Shown here piece after piece: positions 26,124 through 37,402 of a DNA stretch of 64,000 nucleotides. Under the pieces are notes generated by a model. That model was given only the letters and a program-made list of their open reading frames with translations. It did not search any database and had not been told where the DNA came from. Within the stretch, counting starts at the first letter, position 1, and each line of letters starts with the position of its first letter. The DNA is from Channa striata (taxonomy: Eukaryota > Chordata > Actinopteri > Anabantiformes > Channidae): assembly GCA_033026295.1 (NCBI GenBank), contig CM065181.1, positions 2,761,001 to 2,825,000 of the forward strand. The letters are read 5' to 3'. Both the position numbers and the translations under genes were made by a program.

Positions 26124-29100
26124 CTGTGAGAATATTCAGCACACATCAGATAAAAATTAATTGAAGAGTTTTGCCACTATGGTTCTCATCATCCTTCTGT
26201 TAGGTACAAGGGCATGACATTTATTCATATACCAAAAGAAGCATTTTAATAATAAACAGTCCAGGAGTTTCATCAAATTAAATGCAGATATGCTTCTGTG
26301 TGAGGGGCAAATTTTGAAACAAAGTTCAGAATAAAAAAATAAATTGTAAAACTTATGAAGATGTTTTAAAAAATGTGTTGAATAAGTGGTTGATAGGTGG
26401 AGAAAGTCTCACAGCTTATCCACAGCATGAACAGTGTGAATCAAATAAATCTGAAGGCGAAAGTGACTTCTTTGGACTCGTAGACTTTACAAAGACTTTG
26501 TTTTGAAAATGAGGCTGCTTTGTTAATAATCTGTCCCTCATTCATTCCTTCACAAAGCTGCATGTTCCTGTCTGCAGCCTTTTGTTGCACACATGCGCTG
26601 TTGGAGAAAGCAGTTGACATAGTATAGTAATTGGTGTTCTCTGGAGAAATCTATCAGGTTTCCCTAATCCCCAACCGTGATTTCGGAAAACAGGTTTCAT
26701 GTTAACATAACACTTAAGAAATTAGCGTGAGAAAGCCCATTGTAACCTGCTTACTTAAGTCCATGTAAACGCAATGATGGACATCATTAGGTTAGTACAA
26801 AGGCAATAGACAGGGATTCTAAACTGGCGGCAGTGAAATGTTTATCACTCGTGAGGGGAAACCTAAAGTCCAGTCACATCATACTAAAAGGTAGAAACAA
26901 ATCAACTGTGAAAATACAATTAAGCAGCTCTGGAATTTTGGAGAAAAAAGCCATGTGAATCTGAGTCATCCGCACAGCTCACAGAAACAGTGCATGACGA
27001 AGAAGAAGATACTGCAATGAAATAAGTTAATTTCGGTACATGGATCGTTACATCAAAAACCATACCAAATAGTCTGATGCTGGTATTACCTTTCAATATT
27101 GTGTACTAATCGATATTCAGCTAGGGTATATAAAACAAGTAAACTGAATAAACCTACATTAAAGCTGTGTACACTGGTGGGCTCCGTTAAGCAAATGGAA
27201 AAAGACCATGGCCATAAATGACTCAGAGATAAAACCCACCTGCAGAAACCAGCACCACAGCAGTGAAGAGGCTCATCTCCTCCTCGCTGAGGCCCAGGTT
27301 CATGAGTTTCTCACTGAAGTCAAACATGGAGTTAAGGAGGTCACCTGCCCCCATGGCCCTCAGAGTGTCCACGCTGTACTTCTTTCCACCCAGAAAGGTT
27401 ACCGTGCGGTCCTTCACATCGAACAGAGAAGCAAAGCGAACTACCAACACCTGCAGGAGCCAAACAGCGCTCTGTCAGTCAAGGTACAATAACTCCTGTT
27501 GTGAGCTGTCTGCACAATCAAAACTAAGACACCCGTATTTGTGACATATGGCTTAGGAGGATGTATTTGTACCTCAAAAGTGCCAGCCTTAAGAAGGCTG
27601 ACCTGGTCGTGCTGGGACAGGTCTCTGAAGCCAGGGATCTTCTTGGCAAACTCCACCACCTCCCTGACAGCAGGGGTGAAGCTGTGGGAAAACTCTTCCC
27701 ACACCTCGTGGCCAGACTTCTGAGGGTCCACATGAGGAGACGTGTTCATTGGACAAACCTGAAGACAGGACAAAGGAATGTAATTCGGTCTCTGTCTAGA
27801 GGAAAGACATAACAGTCTGTTAACAACTCACAGTGAATGAAGGCGAAGCCGACAGAATAAATGTTTATTGCCACTGTTTTTTTTTATAAAAAAAAACCTT
27901 TCTGTATACTGAACAGTGTCTGTGGTTCGCAAAAGCTGAGAAAAAGTTTATAACAAGGATGTTGGTTTGACCACTGATTTAATAAAACTTCACTGTACAA
28001 CACCTGTAAAAATATACTGACTTTAAAGCTGCACTCAGATGTAACTGTATATTTTGTGCAGTCCTGAATTATCACCCACTCACAGAAGAGCCTTTTATTC
28101 TACTTAACTCATTGTTTTGGTTTTTCTGACCTACATCTCTCAACCTCCTCATTTTCAGCCAGAGAAAGCAGCTTTCCCCACTGACCAAGCTCGGAAAACC
28201 TAGCTGTACACTTCCTACTGTGGAGTGGTGCACAGCTGAGGGGCCACACCCTCACAAGCTAGTAGAGGCCAAGGTAATGAAAAGAAGGCAGCTGAATATG
28301 GAAATAAGCAACTTATTGGACACTTTGGCCAGTGTCATATATTTTTAAGCTAAAAACGGACTGAAAGTAGATCAAAGTGTTTATGACCCGAGACCCAGTA
28401 AACACTCATCCTTATCTTTGAGCACTGTAATGGTGACTTCACAGTTCAAATAGAAAAAAAACGATGTTAAAAACGAAAATAACGATTAATGTTATTCCAC
28501 TGTATTGATTTTAAAATACCATCACGCTGTCATTACATAATTACTGTGTGTACCACTGATTTTGTGTTTAAAATAAACTCCTTTTCCTAAATCTTACCAG
28601 ATGCATCCTGTTGCCTCCCCTCCACAGGGTCCCACTGAAGGCCCCGTTGGTGGGACCCTCCATAGCTGGGGCTCTAAAAGCTCCATGTATGTAAGCTGGA
28701 CAGTGGCTGACTGCACTTGTGGACAGTCTGAAGGGACAATTGTTGGTAGTGCCCCCCTCTGTACCCTCAGGACCCAGGCTGGAGGGCGGTTCCTGTGCAG
28801 CCACAGTGACCAGATTGTTTTGGTGGTTCCAGGCCTCCTGCTGCTCCTGTGTTCCTTGGTTAGTGGCACTTTGGGTGGAACCACTGTTCAGGGTCCCATT
28901 GGTGTTCGGGGCTTCAGCTGTGAGGCTGCTCTGCTCCTGGTTGTACATGAAGGTCTCCTGGTGGGCCCTGGTGACTGAGCCAATCACCTCCTCCTCCCCG
29001 CTGTCTGACGCACTTGGGGAGGCTGAGCTGGTGTCCATTGCCACGGTGGTCTCACGGTCTGAGCTGGAGTCTGACTGGCTGGAGCACGGTGAGGAAGATG

Positions 29101-32100
29101 GAGAGCAGGAGGGGCGGGGCCAACATCCTCAGACATAGGTTCTGTGGTGCTGGCCGGCAGCGGTTTGGCAATAGGTAGTGTCTGGCTGCTGTGCAGCTGG
29201 GTGTGCAGCTGGCTGTTGTTCATCATGTTGTTCATGGCACTCTGCATCTCCAGCATCATGCGCTGTTTTTCCCGCTTCGGGATTCGGCCAAAACGGACAG
29301 CTGAAGAGTAGAGAGATTAATTTCAGAAAGATTCTTATGGATTAATTTAAAATGTTTCAAGATTTTAATTCCAGTTTGTTCGAGATGTAACAAGGAACCC
29401 CATCAATTTTACACACCAAGACCAGTCTTGTAGACAACTGTCTGTCCAACTCAGAATATCTAGGTGGTGTCAAAATGTTTATGTCAGTTTGGACAAGCAG
29501 CTGCTTGTAGGGATTCTGCACTTTCTCCTGACAGTCCCTATATTCTCAACTGTATGGAAGCAATATAAACAACAATTCTAAATTTATTTACATTTGCTTC
29601 TAGCTTATTTCAGTACATGTAATACTGTTATTATGTATAAATCTATTAATAACACTTTAAAATATTGTTGGGGCATTTCAGCCTGACACTGAGTAGACGA
29701 GAGGCAAACAGAAAATATGGAGAGAGGGTACGACATGTAAGAAATGTAACCAGCTGGACCTGAACTGTGGACAGAGTGGGCATGTGATATGTGGTATCAA
29801 TTTGATTCCAACTCTTGAAGGACAGAATCAATGAGCGCTGCCAATGAGTCTGACAGGAAGCCTAGTCGGTACTCACAGTCTCTGGACATCCCCACCATCA
29901 GGCATTTCTTAAAGCGGCACTGCTGGCAGCGGTTCCTGTTGATCCTCATGATGGGGCAACTCTCGTTCTTAAGGCACTTCTTATACTGAATGTTCTGCTG
30001 GATACTCCTCCTGAAGAAGCCCTGTGTGTTCAAAAACAGCACCGCGTGAGGACGATGGTCAGACATGAAGAGAGGACAGGAGTAACTGTGCGTGTGTGTG
30101 CCCATGAGAGCAGGTCAGCCTATCAGCCTGCAACCTACATCTGAGTGTGTGTGTTACTACTTTGTTGCACACTGTGGCATATCTGTCACTGTACACTGCT
30201 CCCCACCATTAACTAGGACACTCAGCAACGTGAAGTATGAGGGGCAACTGATATAAATAAGGGGGGAGTGAACTAGTTTCACTGAGTCTCAGGTTGTAGT
30301 TGCAGTGCAGATGGCTACGTCTGCAATGACCCACTTCAACAGCAGCCAAAAGTCACGTCACTGTGTCGAAGTGAAAATTATTCAGTGTGCTGAATGTGTG
30401 TGTGTGTGTGAATCTGTGCAAAAGAGTGAGAGAGAGTGTGTGGGTGGTGTTGTTTCAGAGAGCCAGGCTTACCTTGCAGCCCTCACAGGCGTGGACTCCA
30501 TAGTGGAAGCCAGAGGCCACGTCGCCACAGACCTTACACAGCAGCACCAGGCCGTTGATTTCTGATTGATACAAAAACACATTCTCACAGATTATCTGAA
30601 AAAGGAACACAACAGGATGTTTTTTTACTTGTGTCAGCCTATTAACTGACATTCAGAAACGTTTTCCATATCTGAGCTCGAATTATGTTTGCAAAAAATG
30701 AAAGTTTGTGTTATGTTACAAAAAACTATACCAACTATACCTAAACCAAAAGCTATAAAATCAACTGTATTCTCTGTAACTAAAAAAAAAAATATATATA
30801 TATATATACACACACATGCACAGTGTAAAGTCCAAAAACATCAGGATATTGTGTGGAGCAGCATTTAATCCAATTTAGAGCACTTACGATCAAAAATAAT
30901 AAACTGAAAGCATATAAAAATGCATCACAAAACAGAAAAATCCAAACAGTGAACTAAATGCACAGATCCACTGCAGGGCTTTTGCTGTTGACCCCTCTAT
31001 GATCCAGTCTGTGGCTCTGCTTCAAAACAAACATTGGTTTCATTTTTCTTTTCAGGACTTTACGATATCAGCTTCCAGGGATTTGGAAAACACAAAGTAT
31101 GGTGAGTCATGACAGTGCTACCAGTTCTCAAATTGTTTTAGCAAATGACTCATTAAAGTGGAAATTCTTGAGATTTTTTTGCTAAAACCAATTTGGTTTC
31201 ATCTGATTCTTGGTATTGTCACCTCCTCCTGTCTTTAGCATAATCCTGTTTTTTTTCTTTGCTATATGACAATTTCCCACTCATGCACCCCCCCCCCCAC
31301 CAATTATTTCAACAATGACGAGAAGTGTGAATTCACCTTGATTTGAAACATTTAACTTCAGAAATCAAAAGTGTTTATCTTACTTGTGATGCCACATTTT
31401 GCAGAAGAGGAGGAGCGTCCGGTCTTCCCTGGAAGGTTATGGCTGGGTGAGGTGCCGTGGGGAGGGGAGGATGACTGGTAGCTGCCATTGGAGGAGTCAC
31501 TGTGACAGGCCTCCGGGCTGGAGGCAGAACTGGATGAGCTGATGTAGGCTATAACGCCTCCTGGTGTACGGTGGGAGAGAAGAAATGCAACGGAGGAGGA
31601 CGTAAAGATGTGGACTGCAGCAAAAACTCAACACCATGGAGTGCTTTGTGCTGGAAAATATCATTTCAACACTGTGTGGCCGTCAAACAGTAATCCTACT
31701 AACAAGTATTTTGTGCGGGTGTGTGTCTGTAACCTAAACAGTATTTCTCATTGAAGCACTCAGTAGGAACCATTCGCTTGAGGCTGAGCGCCACTGACAG
31801 GTTATGGAGGTCAGAAAGTACTGACGAAATGCCAATGTCGTTGCTCATGTTTGGTTTCACTGGGCGGGTTATTTGACGAGAAAATTATAGGTCCTGTATT
31901 TCAACATCATGTTGTATTTGTTACTTTTAGAATTTCTCTTTGCAATTCCCTTTTTCGCCAGAATTTCCAAATAATCACTATTCTTTTAAATCCAGTGCTC
32001 AGCACTGTGACGTTTTTATCCCTTTAATTTTCTTTTGATAACGATCAAGTTTCAGTAGGTGGCACTCCTTCCTTTGTCTGTTCAGTCACGGGAGCTGTCC

Positions 32101-33823
32101 CTGCTCATGCAAATTTTTTTCTCTCTTCATTCCCTTCTGAAATTTAACTATCGCTCGCTTCAGACAGTTGTGCTGTGGAACCAACAAGATTAACATAAAG
32201 AGGGCAGATCATAACACGACAACAGCTTCTTCAGCGAGTAGGAGCCAGGCAGACAGCCGGCTGCTGCAGCTGAGCTGTTTTTTCCCCCTTAACCATAGGC
32301 TGACCTGATTTCTTCCCCTGCCATTCTCAATGATTAGGTAACAGCCATTACATAATGTCAGCTTCACAAGGGTGTGTGTAGTAGGTAGTCTGGCCCATCT
32401 CTGCAGCCATTCATCAATATACAGGCTCAGTAACAAACTGTTGTGTTGCCAAATCCTTCTAGACAGGCCTTTTTTTATGTGAAAGCTTGTGTACTGACAT
32501 AACTGAGACAATTCATATGCAGTCACTAGACATTTCAAGTCTAACATTTGATTTTCTTTATATTACAAAAAATGGATCGTAACAGCAGTAAAGACATAAT
32601 ACTAGCTGTGATTTCTTTTTTCACTTGCAGATATTTTTCACATAAAATGTACCAAATATATATTTTTTATTTGAATGAGGTTAGTTTTGACCTAATAAAA
32701 AGCCCTTAAACTGAGTCACTCACGAGTCTTCTCAGAAAATATGCACTATTCCAATAAACACTACACAAACAAATTTCAGAAATATGTTTTATAAACATAA
32801 AATATCAGAATTAAAATTACTTATCAGCATATTTTCCTGCATCTGATAAAGATGGAGCATTGAAAGTGCACTCCTCTGTCAGAAGAACAATCCCTTACTT
32901 TTAGGCTTCTTTTTCCTCCCATAACTATCACCTTAAAATAGCATCCTATTTTAAATCCAACAATTTAACAAAGCTGTCTCCTCCAACGTTGACAGTATTA
33001 CTCCTTTTTAATATATAGAAAACCAAAGTTTTTAAAATATTATTAGTTGATCCAACTTACAAAATGGAAAGGTAAATTCGAAAAAACATGTGGAACATTC
33101 CAGTGTCTTCAAAAATATGACCTTTTCATGTAAAGATGTCAAACTAAACTGTGTAGGAACGTGTAATTCGGATATGGGATGTGACAATCTGCAACTATTC
33201 ACCTACAGAAAGTGGATCTTGTCTTATTAAACATTTCTTTTCCAACCAGAGTCGAGAAAAGCGCTGAATAATTCACAAAGCGCACTGAAAATCCCACAGC
33301 TATTGAATGCACCACAACACGCCCCCACGTGGTGCGCGCATGTTCCTTCCACGGGGAAACTGGGTCACCGCGAGCTCCTCACGTGTATCCGCGGCGACAG
33401 CCCACGCCAGCTCGCTGCGAGGAATTATGCAATGCGTACGTCACGGCGCCGCTCGGCCAATGAGCGGTGACGCACGAGGAGCGTAAACACAGATGCACAT
33501 GGCTAGGCTGTTGGGTCCATGTGAGGAGAGAGGACTGCAGTGCTGCTGAAGCCAGCGACTTGGGTAATAACAACAGCCCAGTGACACTGCTAACCCAGTT
33601 TAATATTAACACACCAGTACATTTCAGAGTATACGCCGTGATGGGACCATGAGACAAAACGTGCCCCCATTGTGCTAGTCGTGCTAGTTTGACCACAGTT
33701 CAAAGTAATTTGATCGAACCTGTTGGCAGGCTGGGACACAGTGCTGAGCCCACTGCAACAACACGCAGCTATGTGTCACTGAAACTGGGTTAAAGCGCAC
33801 TTACCAGCTTTGTTCGACTCCAT
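25927..33823 (-). CDS. nr1d2: Rev-erb beta nuclear receptor (one-base frame break in exon 5)
   Basis: Haem-binding nuclear receptor that represses genes with ROR/Rev-erb elements, including core clock genes, through NCoR. Coding exons on the minus strand: 33823-33805, 31560-31384, 30561-30473, 30021-29877, 29300-28598, 27758-27573, 27450-27240 and 26123-25927. The N-terminus is MESNKAGGVIAYISSS. The two C4 fingers begin near residue 74 with P-box CEGCKG, followed by the extension RFGRIPKREK. The ligand domain starts at VCPMNTSPHVDP. The haem ligands expected for Rev-erb beta are both present: Cys in LVCPM (about residue 380) and His in NNMHSEQLL (about 564). There is no AF-2 helix, as in all Rev-erbs. 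The exons sum to 1727 nt, one short of a multiple of three. The missing base lies in exon 5, around 29111-29121; with it the length is 575 residues, near the human 579. Nr1d2 rather than nr1d1 follows from ITKINGLVLLCK and from synteny. Confidence 0.93.
27240..27450 (-). CDS. nr1d2: nr1d2 exon 7, ligand-binding domain
   Basis: 211 nt. It encodes VLVVRFASLFDVKDRTVTFL through TAVVLVSA plus one base. The acceptor is CTCCTGCAG|GTG and the donor GCAG|GTGGGT. The 1.1-kb intron downstream holds nothing recognisable. Confidence 0.95.
27573..27758 (-). CDS. nr1d2: nr1d2 exon 6, start of ligand-binding domain
   Basis: 186 nt. It encodes VCPMNTSPHVDPQKSGHEVW through LLKAGTFE. The second residue is the Cys that can ligate haem. 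The acceptor is GTCTTCAG|GTT and the donor GAG|GTACAA. Confidence 0.95.
28598..29300 (-). CDS. nr1d2: nr1d2 exon 5, hinge; contains a frame break
   Basis: 703 nt. The 5' part reads SVRFGRIPKREKQR, then MQSAMNNMMNN up to about TEPMSEDVG in one frame. The 3' part, from about CSPSSSPCSSQSDSSS through GEEEVIGSVTRAHQETFMYN to GGNRMHL, is in another frame. Both parts match Rev-erb beta and both exon ends fit the neighbouring exons, so one base is missing (or two extra). The likely site is the C-rich stretch GGCCCCGCCCC (29121-29111 on the minus strand). Unrepaired translation runs out of frame to a stop at 28984. Confidence 0.88.
29877..30021 (-). CDS. nr1d2: nr1d2 exon 4, second zinc finger
   Basis: 145 nt. 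It encodes GFFRRSIQQNIQYKKCLKN through LMVGMSRD plus one base. The acceptor is AACACACAG|GGC and the donor GACT|GTGAGT. Joined to exon 5, the next residue is Ser, where most family members I know have Ala. Confidence 0.95.
30473..30561 (-). CDS. nr1d2: nr1d2 exon 3, first zinc finger
   Basis: 89 nt. It encodes (K)INGLVLLCKVCGDVASGFH through CEGCK. The acceptor ATCAATCAG|AA was chosen over TTTTTCAG at 30588 because only the former keeps phase with exon 2; the latter would give an early stop. The donor is AAG|GTAAGC. Confidence 0.9.
31384..31560 (-). CDS. nr1d2: nr1d2 exon 2, serine-rich N-terminal domain
   Basis: 177 nt. It encodes GGVIAYISSSSSASSPEACH through SSSSAKCGIT plus one base. The VIAYISSSSSASSP start is shared with human Rev-erb beta. 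The acceptor is CGTACACCAG|GA and the donor ACAA|GTAAGA. Confidence 0.93.
31561..33804 (-). other. nr1d2 intron 1
   Basis: About 2.2 kb, mostly unremarkable AT-rich DNA. The 500 bases nearest exon 1 are CpG-rich and carry the E-box/CRE cluster listed separately. No ORF of note. Confidence 0.7.
33326..33474. promoter_or_regulatory. E-box / CRE / CCAAT / D-box-like cluster in nr1d2 intron 1
   Basis: Two perfect CACGTG E-boxes (33326-33331 and 33380-33385), TTATGCAAT resembling a D-box or C/EBP site (33425-33433), a CRE-like TACGTCAC (33437-33444), CCAAT (33457-33461) and a CRE-like GTGACGCA (33467-33474) fall within 150 bp, some 350-500 bp downstream of the nr1d2 start codon. Rev-erb genes are direct CLOCK/BMAL1 targets through E-boxes, so this is a candidate circadian enhancer or second promoter. 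Sites are seen; function is inferred. Confidence 0.5.
33805..33823 (-). CDS. nr1d2: nr1d2 exon 1, coding part
   Basis: 19 nt coding: MESNKA plus one base. The donor is CTG|GTAAGT. The phase joins exon 2 to give KAGGVIAYI. The 5'UTR extends upstream from 33824. Confidence 0.85.
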
Positions 33824-34400
33824 ATCCGACGAGTTTCGGGGGTTTTCCTCCTCCTCTGCTACCTCCGTGCTGAAGCCGTTTTTCTGCTTTAGTGTTCAGC
33901 AACTGAAAAGTCGCTGATTGGTCCCGGGTTAGAAAAACTGGCAGTAAAACTACAACATTTAAAAAAGTGTCTCTCAAACCCGGAAGCGGCCGTACAGGCA
34001 AGGGCTGGATGTCAGTGACAGTCGGACTGGCGAAGATGATTTGGTAGGAAAAGACGGAGAACCCGAGCAGTGACTTCTGAGACACCGGTACAGGCGACGC
34101 CGACAGGGCAGGTTTTCGTGCTCGAAGGTGGCGGTGGCGTCACGAAACGCGCGGTTCGGCTGTTTTCAGTCTGTTCGTTGCCCTAGAAATAAACCGTGTT
34201 CCATCCGAATACGGGAGGGGAAAGGTGCGTTACGGGCGCAACTCCAGCCGAGCGGAGCACTGGTTCGCAGCGACTATCGCGGAGAGCGAGCAGTGTGCAA
34301 CCATGTGACCCAGTTCATCGGCTCCTCCTCCCGCACAGCCCTGCGCTGGTGTCAGTGTAACCCACTGACATACTTTCACCAGTCAAAGTGAACAAAGACT
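33824..34400 (-). promoter_or_regulatory. nr1d2 5'UTR and presumed CpG-rich promoter
   Basis: A CpG-rich stretch immediately upstream of the nr1d2 start codon, with a CRE-like GGCGTCAC near 34137. No TATA box was seen. The extent is approximate. Confidence 0.5.
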
Positions 34401-34904
34401 TCTGGCCAAAAACAGACACGAGTGTTGCAACATAATTGCTTTACAACGTGTATCATAGTTGGTCTCTGTGCCTTTTATTAAAGGAGAGCAAATTTAAACT
34501 CAACATATGGGGTAGACACTTGTTAATACAGTTTCCCTTTCACGCCTTTTTAGATGCTAAATACGTTCCTCCCCTACTTGGATGTGAGCCTCTGTGCTCC
34601 GTTCTTCAGGTCAGGGCTACAGCCCCGGTTTAAGACTGAAGTCATGGGTTCCTCCAGTTTGATTCCCAGTACATTTTAAAACATGTTTTTAAATGAGCTT
34701 AGTTTGTTTAAGGAAACTTTTAGTGTCTTTTTTTACATTCTGTAGATTTAATTTCTTAACATTCAAGTCAAAATGCTGTATGAGAATAACTAGGGCTGGA
34801 GGAATCATCACAAAAAGGCGAGTTTATTTTTGCTGAAGGGAATGTAGTCTGACCTATTCGGGAAGGCTCCTCCATCAATACCACGACCTATACATGTTCA
34901 TCCT

Positions 34905-35085
34905 TGAAGGTCATTAGGGCAGCTGGAGCCTATCCCCTCTGACACTGGGTGAGGGGCAGGTTACACCCTGGTCACCAGTCAGTCCCAGGGCAGGACCGAC
35001 AACAGTCGAGTCCAAGGGGCAGTTTGAGTCTGCAGTTAACCTGCGTAACCTGCATGTCTTTAGGCTGTGGGAGGAAGCCATGTGT
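34905..35085 (-). repeat. tRNA-like short dispersed repeat, copy C
   Basis: The plus strand reads GGCAGCTGGAGCCTATCCCC and later CTGCATGTCTTTAGGCTGTG, the reverse complement of the middle and 3' parts of the family (compare GATAGGCTCCAGCC in the copy at 42320-42580). Confidence 0.65.
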
Positions 35086-35659
35086 GCACAGAAAGAACAC
35101 AGGTTCCACCAAACAGCTGGCAGCTTCAAGCCAACAACTGTCTATTTGGGGATGATTGGGTGGGGGGCTTGGGCAGAAGTCATGTCTTTGCCTTTTATTC
35201 AGTCATTCATTACAGTGAAACAGATTCAGTTACATCAGTTTTGAGATACACATGGATAACCAACAACATTCAGACAACCCAGTGGTTTTATTATCAAAAT
35301 ATATTTAGTTTTTTATTAAAATATCCTAAAATATGGTTTTAATAAAATAATGTGAACTAATAAAAAACGTCTTCACCTTTACCACCAGTGACCTTTGAGC
35401 CTTAGATTTTACTAATTAGTATACATGTTTTTTCATGATTACCATAATCAGTATTGTTAAACACATTTTTTTCTTATGAGAGTATTTTTTACTTTTGTAA
35501 TTTAGGTAAAATGTAGCTAATCTGGTTACTACTTTTACTTGAGTAAAAGATTCAAGTGTTACTTGTGGTAGAGAATTGTTTAGACCAGTGCTTGTGCTTT
35601 TATTTGAGTACTGAGTTTGTGTGCATGGCGTTTATTGCATTTTACTGTTTATTGTGCCG

Positions 35660-35750
35660 TCTAGCTGCAGACTACTCAGAGTGACCATGCTGACCCTTGT
35701 CCTCCATGACATTTTTAGGAGCACTGTCATTAATGTTAAGGCAGTTAATT
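35660..35750 (+). mobile_element. Scrap of a Tc1-like element
   Basis: GAGTGACCATGCTGACCCTTG matches the same transposase-derived block retained in the element at 22893-23104, followed by CATTAATGTTAAGGC, which is like its terminal region. No complete ends. Confidence 0.4.
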
Positions 35751-35899
35751 GTAGACACGTAAGTCCCTCATGAGCCATTGTTGTTCATTGGCAATGCATT
35801 AACACGCCTTCTCCCAGCGCTTGTACTGTATGTCTGCAGAGAAAGCAGTGATCTCACTTTACTTAAAAATAAAAAAAAACATATTTTAATTAAAGACCT

Positions 35900-35985
35900 G
35901 TCCACCTCTCTCCCATGACACCTGGGATACTCCACACCCCTTAAACAGGATAAGTGGTTACAGGTAATGGACGGATATTTTCATT
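35900..35985 (+). repeat. tRNA-like short dispersed repeat, copy D (3' part)
   Basis: CACCTGGGATACTCC, then AACAGGATAAGTGGTTACAG and AATGGACGGATA, match the 3' part and ATGGATGG-type tail of the family. Confidence 0.6.
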
Positions 35986-36437
35986 AGAGAACATTATGGA
36001 TAATGGTATTCAAGAAATGCAATATTTAAGAGAACATAACATTGGTAAAAAGTGGTCGACATGATAATTTGCTAATTTATAAATGAGCCCAGACTTAATA
36101 ATAATAAAATAAAGATGTAATTACAACAAGTCATTTAGGTAAAGTTATTTTTTTTATAAAACTTCATAACTCAGGTATTTACATTTGGAGTGAAATAATA
36201 TTTTCCACAGTTCTTAAATTTCATGTTACCTTTCTGATGTAGAGTGTGAACTCTAAGATATGCGACAAAACAGTGATACAATATTGACTTTTTTAAAAAA
36301 TTAAAGATCCTTTGGGGTTACTGTTTCAGCGCCAATGACCATTGTTATGGGAACTTGTGTTATCTTTAATTATTTGAACATGGTCCAAGTAACAAGTAAC
36401 TATTTTCTAAAATACAAGATGAACTATCACAGACTAT

Positions 36438-37402
36438 CACGACTGCACCTCAGGGGACTTATCTGTGAAAATCCTGAAATATGCCGATGACATGACTGTC
36501 ATTGGGCTGATCCAGGACGGAGATGAGTCTGCGTACAGGCGAGAGGTAGAGCAGCTGGCCCAGTGGTGCAGTCAGAACCACCTAGAGCTCAACATGCTCA
36601 AGACTGTGGAGATGATGGTAGACTTCAGGCGAAACCGCCTGCCCCCCTCCCCCCTCACCATCTACAACAACACAGTGTCTACTGTGGACTCATTCAGGTT
36701 TCTAGGATCCACAATCTCCAAGGACCTGAAATGGTCCCTTCACATAGACACTGTCCGCAAAAAATCTCAGCAGAGGTTGTATTTTCTGAGACAGCTCAAG
36801 AAGTTCAATCTTCCCAAGGAGCTGCTCTCCATTTTCTACACTGCCACCATCCAGTCTGTCCTCTGCACCTCCATCACTGTGGGGTTTGGCTCAGCCAACA
36901 AGCTAGACAGGCACAGATTGCAGCGGGTGGTCAGGTCAGCAGAAAAGATAATTGGGACTGAGCTTCCTTCCATCCAAAGCCTGTACCAGTCCAGAATCAG
37001 AAAACGGGCAGTAAGTATCACTGCTGACCCCACACACCCCGCACAATAATTGTTTAAGCTTCTCCCCTCTGGCAGGTGCTACAGAGCTAGGTCCACCAGA
37101 ACCACCAGACACAGAGTCAGTTTCTTCCCCCAGGCTTTGTCTGAGCTGAACTCTCAGTGCAATAACCCTCAAATGTGACATAGTGTGCAATAAGTTTTGT
37201 ATATTATTTTGTATTATTATTATTGTTATTATTATTATTATTATTAATGTCTATATGTTTATATTTTTGTAACTATGTAAATAATTGTTAATTAATGGAG
37301 AGTACTAAGAGACAGAGATAGACCGGAATCAATTATTTGCTTGTTTTGGCTTGTCCTTACAAACTTGGCGAAAAAAGTTGATTCTGATTCTGATTCTGAT
37401 TC
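36438..37402 (+). mobile_element. 5'-truncated non-LTR retrotransposon (CR1/L2-like), RT C-terminus
   Basis: The frame from about 36441 to 37049 encodes the C-terminal half of a reverse transcriptase: SVKILKYADDMTVIG with the catalytic YADD, then LEQLAQWCSQNHLELN-like sequence and FRFLGSTISKDLKWS. The frame is lost near 37047 (a stop after HPAQ), although the conserved LLPSGRxYRA block continues in another frame. The 3' end is four TGATTC units (about 37378-37402), typical of this LINE group. No target duplication was recognised. Confidence 0.8.

Larger units (their letters stand above)
34401..36437. other. Intergenic DNA upstream of nr1d2
   Basis: No gene. It contains two copies of the tRNA-like repeat (34905-35085 minus, 35900-35985 plus), a TACTTGAGTAAAAG-type repeat block near 35510-35610 and a Tc1-like scrap at 35660-35750. 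Confidence 0.6.

Noticed and set aside
28601..29138. Plus-strand frames opposite nr1d2 exon 5
   Set aside because: Antisense shadows of a serine/proline-rich exon; no homology of their own.
30562..30590. TTTTTCAG acceptor at 30588 as the start of nr1d2 exon 3
   Set aside because: It would put exon 3 out of phase with exon 2 and create a stop; the ATCAATCAG acceptor gives the conserved GITKINGLVLLC.
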